Source of the DNA: [Phialemoniopsis] sp. UDSM-2020
Lineage: Eukaryota > Ascomycota > Sordariomycetes > Thyridiales > Thyridiaceae
Assembly (NCBI GenBank): GCA_018873225.1
Contig: JAEILZ010000001.1
Span: 3,038,001 to 3,102,000, forward strand
Direction: 5' to 3'
Length of the DNA stretch: 64,000 nt
In this document: one piece after another, positions 1 through 10,705 of the stretch
Layout of the letters: each line of letters opens with the position of its first letter
Numbering within the stretch: the first letter of the stretch is position 1
Translations under genes and position numbers: made by a program
Notes under the pieces: generated by a model
Seen by the model: the letters and a program-made list of their open reading frames with translations, nothing else
The model's database searches: none
Told to the model about the DNA's origin: nothing

Positions 1-1040
1 AACTCGTGCCATATCGCCATCGACCCGACGACTCCAAGCCACCTCCACCTCCGCCGAAAGACCCCCCACGGCCGGGATCAGTTGCCGGCCCAGACCTTGC
101 GACTGACAGTGCCGTGATATGGCACCATCTGACCTCATATGTCACGGAGGACCTCCTTCGCCGAGTGACTGGCAAGAAGGGTGCCTCGGAGTGGATGGTC
201 GAAACGTCAGACATGGCCAAGGGCGAAGTCAGTTTTGCTCAGGCCAGTCAACTTTTCAAAGCCGTTGCGGGCTCAGAGCTCAACTTTCTCTTCCCACGCG
301 GCGACGTGGACCTGCATCTTCTGAAGTTGAATGGAGGTGCCCTACCAGATACCACGGAAGATATCACGAACGTCCTCGAGAATGCAGGTTCAACTGGACT
401 TACCGAAGGCGACATCATCGGCGAGCTACAATTCAGCTTTTTGACCGGGGCTCATCTCAGCAACCTTTCGTGCATCGATCAGTGGTGGCACCTGGTTCTC
501 AAAGTCATCTTCCGCGCGTACGGTCTCGCTTTGGCTCGTCCCGTACTCTGCCGCTCGCTCATCCAGACGCTCCACGCACAACTCGTGTACAACGAGAAAT
601 ACATATCCGGCAGCGACGGGTCTGACGGTACCAACGCCTCTGGCGGAGAGCAGGCGAGGCTGGGAACTGGCGTTTTGGAAGCGACAAGCCCACGCAACAT
701 GCATCGCCTCCGTGAGGCATTGAAGCTGTACAAGCGCAGGCTGGACGAGACACTCCTGGGGCTAGGCGACGCCATCACCAAGGAGCAAGGGGCCGTCGGG
801 CACGCCTTTGCCGATCTCGAGGCCTGGTTCTGGAAGTATGGCTGGGATCTGAGGAGCAGCAGTGACGAGTACGTCGCGGCCACGACTGCCGACGAGACTG
901 ATCAAAAGGCCAAATCCCGCCTGGGAGTTCATCGTAAGCGTGGAATTGACAGCGACGACGACGAGGATGACGAGTACGAGCCCGTCGTGGTGCAGCTCGA
1001 TTCGGAGGGGAGGGAAGTCGGACTTGTAAACTGGAATTAG
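1..1040 (+). CDS. AAR2: AAR2 family U5 snRNP assembly factor, 5' end cut off
   Basis: C-terminal part of a splicing factor of the AAR2 family, which binds Prp8 and acts in U5 snRNP assembly in the nucleus/cytoplasm. The frame is already open at base 3 and there is no ATG at the edge, so the gene starts upstream of the window. The recognisable core is the stretch around GELQFSFLTG, IDQWWHLVLKV and SLIQTLHAQL (about residues 140-195 of the visible part), then the C-terminal block FADLEAWFWKYGWDLRSS. The tail is acidic (a D/E run near residues 315-325) and ends in EPVVVQL, as in fungal AAR2 proteins. A Gly/Ser/Asp-rich loop interrupts the helical domain. No intron is needed. The stop is TAG at 1038-1040. 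The family call rests on sequence resemblance recalled from fungal AAR2 proteins. Confidence 0.82.
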   Translation, partial: LVPYRHRPDDSKPPPPPPKDPPRPGSVAGPDLATDSAVIWHHLTSYVTEDLLRRVTGKKGASEWMVETSDMAKGEVSFAQASQLFKAVAGSELNFLFPRGDVDLHLLKLNGGALPDTTEDITNVLENAGSTGLTEGDIIGELQFSFLTGAHLSNLSCIDQWWHLVLKVIFRAYGLALARPVLCRSLIQTLHAQLVYNEKYISGSDGSDGTNASGGEQARLGTGVLEATSPRNMHRLREALKLYKRRLDETLLGLGDAITKEQGAVGHAFADLEAWFWKYGWDLRSSSDEYVAATTADETDQKAKSRLGVHRKRGIDSDDDEDDEYEPVVVQLDSEGREVGLVNWN

Positions 1041-1803
1041 CGAGCTTTTTGTTCCCCCTTTTGAGCGTCTACTTGGCACTATTCTTCATTCCCAACTTTA
1101 CTTGGGTGGTTTTAGGTTGTACACATATCGGATGGTCTGGGGCTGGATACATGGACCTTGGCATTATCATAGTGACCGCATATACTTTGTAATAATTTGG
1201 AAGCGACCTTCGATTCTCTGCCATACACTTGACCTAAGTCCTTCACAACTTGACTGAAACAAGACATATTCGATGTCTAGTTGTGCCATCTCGTGGCACA
1301 GTAGCAAGTTAGCAATATCCATATAAGATACAGCCTTCCCTGTCCTCGATGCAACTCGCATGCGAATCAAAGGGCCTGGGGAGCTCTACCCTGAGCGTAT
1401 CGGGTTCGAGAGAATAAGCTAGGAAGCGCTCGGTCATAGCATGTCATATAGGAGGAGTCAAGCATGTGGATGCCGAAAGTGTTGATCTTGGATGTATTTT
1501 CATTTGCCGTGTCCCTTTACAAACGAGCCTAGAGAGGCCAGCCATGCAAATGCAGCAGTAAAAAGCAAAGGCTTTCCATTTCCGCGTACGGTCCTCTAAG
1601 ACTCCCGAAGCCACGAAAACCCAAACAGCCATGTGGTAGCCGCCACTTTTGTCCAGCCAGGCGCACAACCCTGCCCACCGCTTTCTCATCCTCTGGTCCT
1701 CCCCCACGCCGTGGAATGCTGCCAGGTCATTAGGCAAGTCATTGCGGCATATGCCAAACCAGTCTCCCCCACCACCAAAGCCAGCCCAAAAGAAAAGACC
1801 GCT
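1041..1803. other. intergenic, convergent 3' ends
   Basis: Noncoding gap between the AAR2 stop and the stop of the minus-strand RPS16 gene. It should hold both 3' untranslated regions. No credible ORF or RNA gene is visible. Confidence 0.6.
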
Positions 1804-2492
1804 TTAACGGTAAGACTTCTGGTATCTGGCGCGGGCACCCGGACCACCGAACTTCTTGGGCTCGCAGCGACGGTTGTCGGCAACGAGGAGGGTCCTGTCG
1901 TACTGGACGAAAGCGGACTTGAGCATGTTCTTGCTGTGCTCGTCGACGAACTTCTGGTAGTAGGCGATCAGGGCCTTGGCGATGGCCTGGCGGACGGCGT
2001 AGACCTGCGAGGTGTGACCACCACCGGTGACGCGGACGCGGATGTCGACGTTGGCGAACTTGTCGAGGCCGACGATCAGGAGGGGCTCGTAAACCTATGA
2101 TTGAAAATTCCGTCAGCAGCTGCCCTTCCTCTTTGCTTTGCGTGTTCCCATGTCCGCAAGACAATGTCGAATTCGTGAGTTGCCTTCCGTGCTCATCCCC
2201 TCCATAGGCCATCCCAATCCACAAATGCAAAACTATCCAACGGCGAGAATTGACGAGAATGTCGTACCTTGAATCGGAGGATCTGGGGCTCAACGAGCGA
2301 GAGGGGGCGGCCGTTGACCTTGATGAGGCCCTTGCCAGCCTGTCGAACACACAAAATGTCAGCACTTTGCTCCTCCCATCGCTCTTCCCAACAACAGCCG
2401 CTCTCGCGGGATCCGAAACTTACCTTGCATTGCGCAACAGCGGTGGCGCTCTTCTTCTTGCCGAAGCACTGGACGATCTGAGGGGACGCCAT
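1804..2492 (-). CDS. RPS16: 40S ribosomal protein S16 (uS9)
   Basis: Small ribosomal subunit protein uS9, whose C-terminal tail reaches the P-site tRNA. There are three exons on the minus strand: 2492-2424, 2339-2268 and 2094-1804. The introns are GTAAGT...CAG (2340-2423) and GTACGA...TAG (2095-2267); both are phase 0. The spliced product is 143 residues, the same as yeast uS9. Exon 1 begins [21 protein letters not shown], exon 2 carries [13 protein letters not shown], and exon 3 ends with the family's C-terminal KSYR. All landmark blocks are present ([33 protein letters not shown]). Codons are strongly biased to C-ending forms, as expected of a highly expressed gene. The large introns near the start are typical of fungal ribosomal protein genes. 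A telomere-like box lies in the promoter (separate entry). Confidence 0.98.
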
Positions 2493-2624
2493 GGTTGCGG
2501 ATTTGGGTGATGTGTCGACGAAGAAGGTGGAATTCTTGGGTCGGGGAAGGTCTTCGATATTTTTTCGCTTCGCACGACTGGGCTGGACGACTAGGCTTGA
2601 CGAAGTTTTGCGGGCGGGGACCGA

Positions 2625-2632
2625 TTAGGGTT
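2625..2632. promoter_or_regulatory. telomere-like TTAGGGTT box
   Basis: An exact TTAGGGTT lies 133-140 bp upstream of the RPS16 start codon. In several ascomycetes, ribosomal protein promoters use telomere-repeat-like sites bound by Tbf1. Assignment to Tbf1 here is inference from sequence and position. Confidence 0.5.
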
Positions 2633-2721
2633 GTGGCCTCTGCAAAATTCCCACACTAGTGGCTTTTGGGACGAGAGAGGCGAGGCACGTGATTCCTCAC
2701 TTCCAGTCCAGTCTGGTCGTT

Positions 2722-2748
2722 CTTATCTTATCACCGATCTTTCTTATC
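2722..2748 (-). promoter_or_regulatory. cluster of three GATAAG sites
   Basis: CTTATC occurs at 2722-2727, overlapping at 2727-2732, and again at 2743-2748, giving GATAAGATAAG plus GATAAG on the minus strand within 27 bp. This is the core for fungal GATA factors such as AreA/NIT2. It lies about 255-280 bp upstream of SNF8 and about 230-255 bp upstream of RPS16. Function is inferred from the motif only. Confidence 0.35.
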
Positions 2749-3002
2749 AGGAGGGTAGCTCAGCGCGCGCCCCACCTGCGTCACTTGTCTGGAGAGCAAG
2801 TCACCTACCTACCTCTCCATACTGGTGGTGTGCGTACTGACCTCCACTGTCTCCCCACAGACAAGACGACAAGCCTGGACTTGGATGCCATTTCCTTGGC
2901 TGACCTCTTGGGCCAAGCCAGCTCACAGTAAATGGCAGCGAGCCATCTACGGCACTGAAAGAGGGGAGTGACTTGGCTACAGGTCACCCACACAGGACGA
3001 CC

Positions 3003-3869
3003 ATGTCCCGCAAGGGCGTCGGCCTCGCGGCCTTTGACCGCTCGCGCCTCACCTCGGCCCAGTACGCCAGCCACGGCTCCAACCTGCGCAGCACAAACGC
3101 CCAGGCCCTCGAGACCCAGCTCGCCGTCTTCCGCTCCCTGCTGCAGCAGTTCGCCCAGACGCACGCGCGCGACATCCGCTCCAACCCGAGCTTCCGCGCC
3201 CAGTTCGCCCGCATGTGCGCCGCCATCGGCGTCGACCCCCTGGCCAGCAGCAATAGCAGCTCTGGAGGTGGTGGCAGTAGTGGTGGCGGCGGCGGATCGA
3301 TATGGGCGCAGCTTCTGGGCAGGTCGGTCAACGACTTTTACTTTGAGCTGGCCGTGCGCGTGGTGGAGATCTGCGGGCAGACGAGGGGCGAGAACGGCGG
3401 GTTGATCGAGGTGCGCAAGGTGCGGGAGCACTTGATGAAAGGGAGGATGGAGGGCGCGTCCGAGGTCACGGAGTGAGTTCTCTATTCTTCCGATATCCAT
3501 GTAGTACGTTTGTTCTAATTCTGAGCGCTCTTCTTATCTAGGGATGACATCCTCCGCTCTGTTGCAACCCTGAAACCCCTCGGCTCGTCGTACTCTGTCA
3601 TCAAAGTCGGCAGCAAGCCCTACATCCGATCAATACCCAAGGAACTCAACACAGACCAGAGTGCCGTCCTCGAGGCTGTTCAGGTCCTGGGATATGTCAC
3701 TATATCAATGCTTATGATCAACTTGAAATGGTCTCGTGCACGGTCGCAGACAGCCCTGGAGGATCTCATCGGCGAAGGCATGCTATGGCTCGACAAGCAA
3801 AGGCCTGAGTGGGAATACTGGAGCCCAGGGTTCATGATGGAGGCCCTCGAGCCGATCACAGATGATTGA
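3003..3869 (+). CDS. SNF8: ESCRT-II subunit SNF8/Vps22
   Basis: Subunit of ESCRT-II, which works on endosomes to sort ubiquitinated membrane proteins into multivesicular bodies. There are two exons, 3003-3472 and 3542-3869, with a 69 bp intron (GTGAGT...CTAG) that splits a Glu codon; the product is 265 residues. The N-terminal signature MSRKGVGLAAFDRSR is that of Vps22. It is followed by a helical segment (residues 30-75) and the first winged helix (WAQLLGRSVNDFYFELAVRVVEIC, about 101-124). The second winged helix contains GYVTISMLMINLKWSRAR, and the protein closes with EYWSPGF. The ATG at 3003 matches the family start; an in-frame non-ATG extension upstream is not needed. A 19-residue run made almost wholly of Gly and Ser at residues 81-99 separates the N-terminal helices from the first winged helix and looks like a lineage-specific flexible insert. 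Confidence 0.95.
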
Positions 3870-4517
3870 GAGGGGTCCGGCCAACCTCTCAAGATATAAC
3901 ATAGTATGAGGCCCTCGTTGGTAGGCGTGCCAGCGTCAAGCCAGACCTTGACCAGGGTTCAGCCGAGCCAAGCGTGGAAAGTCGAGTCACGGCCCTCGTA
4001 ATACTGTGGCTTGTGATAGCGCTTCGGTGGCTGAATGGCCTCACGCATCGCATCATGCGCCCCATCGGATGTGGCTATCTCGAGTCTCTCGCGCCAAGTT
4101 GAAGGCAATGAGTTGCCGCGCAGGACAACCGTAGTGCGGTAGAGCAACGCAAGGTACACATACTACACAATGTTGTAGACAGGAAAATTGCCTTGCAGCG
4201 GATGTAGCACCCATGCGGGATAACACTCGATTAAACCATAAGCCGGTCTTGTTTTTGCATGATGAATTAATTCAATGTATCATTGAACCTTGGAAACAGA
4301 ATATACAGGCCAGTTATCATACCATCGCCAAATAGCCTCCCAAGTGCCGATATACCCTACATCCCTTTCGCCTGTCTTTTCGTCGAGATCTAACCTACGT
4401 ATTCACCCACCATCCCTCTTACAAGACAGTCTGAGCTCAACATGATCCCCATAGCCCACATCCTTCGTCATCACCTATCCACCAAGACTCAGCCCGCCTC
4501 CATCACCAGCCGACCCT
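3870..4517. other. intergenic, convergent 3' ends
   Basis: 648 bp between the SNF8 stop and the stop of the minus-strand Mpv17-family gene. It is AT-richer around 4240-4320, as expected of 3' untranslated regions. No gene is seen. Confidence 0.6.
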
Positions 4518-5501
4518 TTAGTAAGGGGGGTTCTGGCCCATGGAAGGGTAGCCGCCCGGACCGCCCATCTCGGGGCCGGGACCGCTGTTGCGGCCGTCAC
4601 CGAAGTGCTTCTTGCGCAGAGCAGCAAGGCGCTTCTTCTTGGTGACGGTGTTGATGTAGGTGCCGATGACGAAGGACACGAGGTTGAAGAAGGGAACCCA
4701 GGTGGCCTCGGGCAGGAACTTCTGGGCAAAGGCGAGGCAGATGGGGCTAGTAACCCACGAGACCTTCATGACCTTCCAGAAGCCGACGCGGACGGTGGCG
4801 CGGACCTGGTGGAAAGTGCGGGCGCCAGCGATCAGAGCCATGGCGGTCAGGTAGACGCTGTTCTGGATGGGTGCGATCTAAGAGGAATGGTCAGTCATGG
4901 AAAGGCTCAATCTGTATGTATAGAGCTGCGATGGGGACACATACGATCAGGTTGCTGACGAGGATCTGCAGGATCTTGGCCCGGAGGCTGGTGCGACCCT
5001 TGAAGGCCTTCTGCAGAGCCCAGATGAGGACGTGACCAAGCGGGGCCGAGACAAGAGCACCGTAGGCGGCCATCTTAGGGACGCGGGAGGTGAAGTAGTG
5101 GCCATGCTTGTTGCGGTCCTTGGCGAGCCACGAGGCGAGAATCTCCTGCAGACCGGCGAGGGTACCGGCCGTCAGCATCTTGGTGCGCATCGGGTTCGAC
5201 TCAAGCTGCTTGATGTAGGCCTAGACAAAAGAGATCTCTGTTAGAATTCCATATGTTGTTGCAGCGGCCAACAACGCCGTCAGGCGCGGTGGGCGGATAG
5301 GATGGGACGACATACCATGAGGTAGCCCTTGGTGCCGGCATTCGACTTGCCGCCGGTCAGGGCGGTGCCGATTTTCTCGGCAACGGGGTGCTTTCCACTG
5401 GTACCGGGCAGAGGGCCGCCGGGAGGCGCAACGGCGCCTTTGGCGCCGGCGACGGAGGCCACTCCCTGCTGGAATGTGTCCCGCTCGATTTTAAACGACA
5501 T
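4518..5501 (-). CDS. Mpv17/PMP22 family membrane protein (probably peroxisomal)
   Basis: Integral membrane protein of the Mpv17/PMP22/Sym1 family; members form or regulate small-solute passage in peroxisomal or inner mitochondrial membranes. Three minus-strand exons: 5501-5316, 5220-4945 and 4877-4518, joined by phase-0 introns (GTATGT...TAG, 95 and 67 bp); product 273 residues. The N-terminal 60 residues are Gly/Ala/Pro rich. The membrane core follows: KMLTAGTLAGLQEILASW, a Gly/Ala helix (MAAYGALVSAPLGHVLIW), and the family C-terminal signature WVPFFNLVSFVIGTYIN followed by TKKKRLAALRKK. The closing tail is rich in Gly and Pro. The basic TKKKRLAALRKK segment and the overall layout are more like the PXMP2-type peroxisomal branch than Sym1, but location is inference. 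An in-frame ATG at 5552 would add 17 residues; the 5501 start has a good context (GCCGCCATG). Confidence 0.88.
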
Positions 5502-7137
5502 GGCGGCGTTTCCGGTTGGCGGAGGTCGATCAGTTCGGCATGGACGGGGCAAGGGTCTCTCAGATGCGATTCAAATTCCAGACTGGACAAGCCCAAAAAG
5601 TTAGCTTTGCTTCCCCGTTGAAAAGTGAAACGTGAATTTTCTTGTCCCCGCCTTGGGCACTGATTGACAATTGGGAGGTTGGAGAGTGTCGAGATTTTTG
5701 GCAGTGTTGTTGCGCCGGCCAATGGTTTGTTTACAGCTCTCTGTTTGGCTCGGTTGCGACCAGCGACGGCCGGGTTGGGCGGTAAACAAGGGTTTGGGCG
5801 GGCGCACTCAGACAGCTGCCAATGCGAGCAATCGGGCAGTGAGATGGGAAGATGAAATGCAAGGGAATTGGACTTACAGAGGCACTTCTGGATGATAAAT
5901 TGAGAATCGCGACAATGTGAGAGGGGTGTAGTTGTGTAGATGGCAGAAAGCGGCACTGGGGGTCGGGGTAATAAAGTGGGAGGAGAAGGGGAGTTAGGAT
6001 AATGAGAGGCGGCGCTAAAATGGAGACACTGGAGGTTGTCGCCGATGGATGATGGATGGACACTGATGGTGCTGGGCTGGCTGTCTCGCGTCAGTCTGGT
6101 CTGACAGGGGTGGACAGGGGTGGTTTTTGGAGCTTGCTGGTCCGGAGTAAGTATTTGCCTGGGCCTGGCCTACCTGAGCTGTAGGTTCAGGTGTCGGGCT
6201 GGCTGAAGATGCAAGAGACCTCCCGAATTGGGAATCTCCATCAATGCCTCGGTGCAATGCATCCTGGCCTAGTGTGTGGGGTTGGTGAGAAGCACTCACA
6301 GCATACCTTAAGCTACTAGGCACATACAAAAAGCCCAGTCTTCTAATTGGCTGTGTCCTTTTGCACCGAGGTTCACGTCTTATGTCTTGTTCAGGGGCCT
6401 GTCTACCTCTCTGTTCGCCATGCCAGCGTCAACATTGAATCTGGCGATAGTACACAGTACTTCAAAATAGATTTATATCTACCTAGGCACACAGTGCTCA
6501 TGAGAACCAACATGCTTTGATTATAGAGAATATCGAAAGAGTTTATTCAAGAACTCAACTCACTCAGGTATATCAGTGACCTCCACAGACATGGCTATAA
6601 GAATGGAACATGTACACATCCAGGATGGAATATACGAGTATTGTGCTTGGCCTGGTTTGACGGCTCTCTCTTTTCCAACGAGGAAGAAACCTCTCAAATC
6701 AAAATGTGGTTTGGTTGCTGTCCTTCGAGCCTTCCCTAAACGATCCTTGGTTCGGGGGGGAGGCCAACCTCTTACCAGAGAATGACAAGAGCCGAATTGG
6801 CTTCAGTCCCAGTCATTCAAGAGGCTTCAGTACTTTACTCATTGATTATCATGACTGCAATGCTATTACAGGGACAATCATACTTTCTCGACTTTGTGAG
6901 AGTTTGCCCATCCTACTTGTTTATGCTTTTTGAAAGCAATACTAAGCGCAAAGTGAAACGGCCTCACTTTTCATACCTCAGCGAGGTTGAGTGACTTGTT
7001 TCTCAACTGCGTCTCAGTTTTCTCACAAAAGAGTCATCCATATTGTTACTGTCGTCTCAAGCGAAGTGTTGCAAAGCCGCCTGCGATAGACGACGGCCCG
7101 TGTGTCGTCCTTCTGCTTCCTTACGAGAATCCTCACG
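5502..7137. other. intergenic, divergent 5' regions
   Basis: 1.6 kb between two divergent genes, presumably both promoters and 5' untranslated regions. Small ORFs on both strands have no coding character. No RNA gene is seen. Confidence 0.55.
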
Positions 7138-8896
7138 ATGTTGCCCATCGTCGAAGACGGTGAGCTGACCTCCCGAGCCATCAGCACCAGAACTCCCCGT
7201 CCACTTCCAGAATGTCCCCAGGCCTTGCCGGGCAGCACATTATCTCGCCCAACCACCACGTACACACTAAGTCCGAGGCCGATATTCCCTATGCCGGCTG
7301 CTCAGTTGCCTCGCCGCGCCCGGACCACTTGTACACACCACACAGCGACTCGACTATACACAGAGTCGCTGGTATGCGATACGTGTCGTCGGCCGCCGGC
7401 ATGGGGTTGGCTGTACGTTTGTTCCCAGGATTCCGAGCTTGCATTGCTTGAGCCAGTACTCGACTCGGACCCCATTACGGTTAGGCAGTTTGCGCAAATG
7501 GCTTCTCAAGACGACCAGCTAACATAGAACTATAGGAGTGCTTCGACGAGATCGGAGAAATGCTTTGCAGAAGGGTCAAGTTACCGGTTCGCGGACCACA
7601 TGTCCGGAAAGAGAAATACAGCCTACTAAAGGAGTTAACTCAAGAGGACTTGAGTTTATACACTCCCGACCAACTCACAACATTGATGAAACAACGAGAC
7701 AATGTCAGTGTTCTCTTGACATACGCATGGAAACTATTCTGACCTCTGCAGGTTCATCAAACTATTCGGCGCCAAGAAGGAGGCTGGATTGCGGTCCCTC
7801 CCACTGATCCTTCCCAACAGCCAGCATTCAAAAGGCGCCGGACTATGCCAATACCAGCAGTCCTCATGGAATGCCATATGAAGACGTGTCAAGACTGTCG
7901 TCCGAGTTTCGAAGACCGGAGCTATTTGAGCCTCAGTGGTGTCGCAGACGATGACATACCAGCGACTGCTGCGGCAGGCTGGGGCTTTCACCTTTTTGAG
8001 ACTCGCCCAATGAGTCACCCCAAGATTGTCGAGAATCTTGGGCTGAGACCGGTACCTCTGGTCAGTAGTAATCGTTCGTTGTCTCGAGGTGGACTTCGAT
8101 ATAGATTTGACTGACAATGATATAGCACCCGCCACCCGGATTTTCCATACCTGCCTCGCCCGTGTCTTCATCTTCATCTCTCTATAGCCTAATGGAACTC
8201 ATTGATGATGATGATGAGCTAGAGGAGGAAGCGGAGGATTATAAGGGTGTCAAAACTAGCACCTCTGAACTAGACATAGAGGACGACGACGATACGCTCG
8301 ATCATCCTCAGGATCTTCTCCGTATGGTCGACCCTGCCGATAAGCTGATCCGACCCCCCTGGACACCACCTCCAACCCCGACTCGGTTCTTCGGCGACAC
8401 TTGCACGAGACCAGCTTCGCGACATGGTTCTGAATCGAGCCTTCCCAGGCCTGTTTTCGAGTCGCCGGCTGGTCGTAGTCCGAGGTCACTCAAAACGAAT
8501 CATCGCATCCGCAAAACCGTGTTTCGATCAATGACACCAAGCCTGGCCTTGCTGGACAATGGAGATGACATCAAATCAGGCCGGTGGCTGCCCTCTTCAC
8601 TAGTCGATGACACTCAGATCCCCTTTGTCGAGCAAGTTGATAGCGACGACCTTTGCGATGTTGGACTCACTTTGCCATTCAATCAAAAGGTCTTTGAGCT
8701 GGCATGTGCAACTCCGCTGCCGCATGGCAACGAGGAAGAAGCAAGATTCTTCAATATTCCCTTCACCACTGCCATGGAGGAGTACGAACAGAGCAAAGAA
8801 CGGTTTCTGAATGTGCCGTTGGAGGTGGCGAGGGGTCTTGCTATGACGGAAGAGGCGATCGAGAGTGGTTCTGCAGATGTGATAACTCAGCTCTAG
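7138..8896 (+). CDS. conserved-looking protein of unknown function with spaced Cys pairs
   Basis: I do not recognise the family. Four exons fit well: 7138-7479, 7536-7703, 7752-8060 and 8126-8896. Three phase-0 introns of 56, 48 and 65 bp carry good branch sites (GCTAAC before 7535, TCTGAC before 7751). The product is 529 residues. The N-terminal 75 residues are Pro/Thr/Arg rich. Residues 80-95 hold CDTCRRPPAWGWLYVC (C80, C83, C95), followed by C116 and C125, and a second group C211-x4-C216-x2-C219. Together these could form a zinc-binding fold; that is inference. An acidic Asp/Glu-rich low-complexity stretch begins the last exon, and the C-terminal quarter is again well-ordered sequence (FNIPFTTAMEEYEQSKERFL). 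There is no signal peptide or membrane segment, so a soluble, perhaps nuclear, protein is likely. The ATG at 7138 is the first in frame. Confidence 0.75.
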
Positions 8897-9375
8897 ACTG
8901 AGCGACAGCGCACGGGTTGCAAAGTTGGATGGATGAATTGGCGTATCGTGGCCATGGAGGCTGGAAAGGGAGAAAGACAAGAGTCAGGCATGATCATCAT
9001 GGTCATTGTACATATTGTTGAGTCTAACTGAGTGAGAAGATTGTGTCAAATGACTTCTCCAAGCGTGATGTAGCATCATCATGTGTGCCTTCAACACTCG
9101 CTCTATCTGCTGTTGCATAATACACAAAATGCTTTTCTGGAAGCGTCCTATATGCTCGCTATTGTTGTGTCGTTGCGGCCATATCCGACGATGAATCTCC
9201 CGAATGGGTGTCAGACAGGTGGTTACTTTTGGATCAGTCCCTACCCAATTACTAACAGACTGAATAATCCATCCATGCTCAGGTCGTGGGACAAGCCTGG
9301 TTAACCAGTTGACAGTCGAGGACCATCCAGAAGGAGTATCGTCAAGCTAATCTGCCATCCACTTGGGCCCCCTTT
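8897..9375. other. intergenic, convergent 3' ends
   Basis: 479 bp between convergent stop codons. No gene or structured element is seen. Confidence 0.6.
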
Positions 9376-10184
9376 TCAGGGGTGCAACGCAATAATCTCC
9401 TCCTTGGTCCAGTACTTGCGCATGTTTTCCGCGCCGAGCGTCTTGACCTCCTGGTCCAGGTGCGTCCACAGTACGCCCCCCCACGAGTCCATCTTGGTCT
9501 TGAGCACGCCGAGCTCGAGCTCCGTCTCGCCCCGCCGGCACTTGGTCAAGTACTCCTCGAAGACGTCCATGCCGGCGTGGATCTGGCGGTGCTGCAGCAG
9601 CAGCTCGGCTGCGCCGCCGCCCTTCTTGCCCTTGCCCGCCTGGAACTCGGGCATGCGGCGCGCGAGCTGCGGGAAGAAGTACGTCTCCTCGATGTTGTGG
9701 TGCATCGTGAGCCCGCGCACGAAATACAGCCCTTCGTCGATGAACTGCCGCAGCGACATGCCCTGCGGCCGCCGCCCCGCGTCGCACGCGTTGTAGAGCA
9801 TGGTCCACGTGCGCCGGAAGTGGTTGTGCTTGGGGGGAAATGGTCAGCATGCTATAAACTTTTCCTGCTAGGGTAGGAAGATGTGTCGTGAACGACAACA
9901 AGAGCGGGCAACGGGAGATTTCTTTTTCTAAAACTCACATAGGCGTCCATCATATCAGCAAGATGGTTGTACTCGCGGAACTCCCTCGGAGACAGAGGCG
10001 GGAGCGGCGCCGGCGCCTCGGGCTCGGCAGCCTTGCTGCCCTCTCCGGCCTCGGCAGCTGGTGCCCTGGGTTCGGCCGGCACGGGCGTCGTCGAGGCCAT
10101 CCTCGCTACTATTGATGCTGTCGCTCGGCGGAGTATGTGTACTGGCTGGGGCCTGGGACGCAGGATCCGTGGCACTAAGCCCAT
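9376..10184 (-). CDS. hemerythrin-like HHE cation-binding protein
   Basis: Hemerythrin/HHE-domain protein; the family binds iron in a four-helix bundle and is linked to oxygen, nitric oxide or iron handling. Two exons: 10184-9939 and 9828-9376, with a 110 bp phase-0 intron (GTGAGT...AAG, branch CTGAC); product 232 residues. Metal-ligand motifs are all present: REYNHLADMMDAYVHNHFRR across the splice, HHNIEETYFFPQL, LLLQHRQIHAGMDVF and WTHLDQEV. The chain ends KYWTKEEI. From the first ATG the N-terminus is Arg-rich and free of acidic residues for about 28 residues, resembling a mitochondrial presequence. A second in-frame ATG (10100, MASTTPVP) sits in a better context (G at -3) and would give a 204-residue cytosolic form. 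An Ala/Pro/Glu-rich linker precedes the domain. Confidence 0.88.
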
Positions 10185-10705
10185 CTACTGGTACACCTTC
10201 GAAGGAGGTCTAAAGTCGGTCCAAAGCTCATCCAAAATGCAGGAAGAAAAACGATAATGAGATAGTCTTTTGCAGAGACAGAGCGTCAGGCTTCAACACA
10301 CCACTGTTATGGACAGCGCTCCTATTTATCACCGGCCAGAAAACAGTTGACTCGCCGCCTCGAGGATGCCTGTAGAGGGCGATAAAACCCGGTGTAAGCC
10401 ATTGCAAATCGTCGCCTCCCAGTGGCTCCTGTTGGTGGTGGGGCCGCTGCCGCCGTCCTGTCAAGCCAAGTTCGAGACTTTTGCCCACTTCACACTACGT
10501 CCTCCCGGCGCTTGTCCCTTTCGAGATCCCGCGCGGTATGGAGTCTCTCGGTCTCTATACGCTTGTTAACCCATCTAATGAGCTCGTTCTTCGCGAAACA
10601 ATGCGAGGTGCACCTGGAAAGCAACAGGCTAGATACGGTATTTGCTGTGGTATTATGGAGCAATAACTGACAAAGCATATCTGTACTACATCCGGGGGTA
10701 TCTCT
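10185..10705. other. intergenic, tandem minus-strand genes
   Basis: 521 bp that should combine the 3' end of the upstream minus-strand gene with the promoter of the hemerythrin-like gene. No ORF here is convincing. Confidence 0.55.

Larger units (their letters stand above)
2493..3002. promoter_or_regulatory. divergent promoter between RPS16 and SNF8
   Basis: 510 bp shared upstream region of two divergent genes. It contains a TTAGGGTT box and a group of three GATAAG hexamers (separate entries). No ORF here looks real. Confidence 0.6.

Noticed and set aside
1633..2100. 155-codon plus-strand ORF opposite RPS16
   Set aside because: Antisense shadow of the ribosomal protein exon, which is certain by homology.
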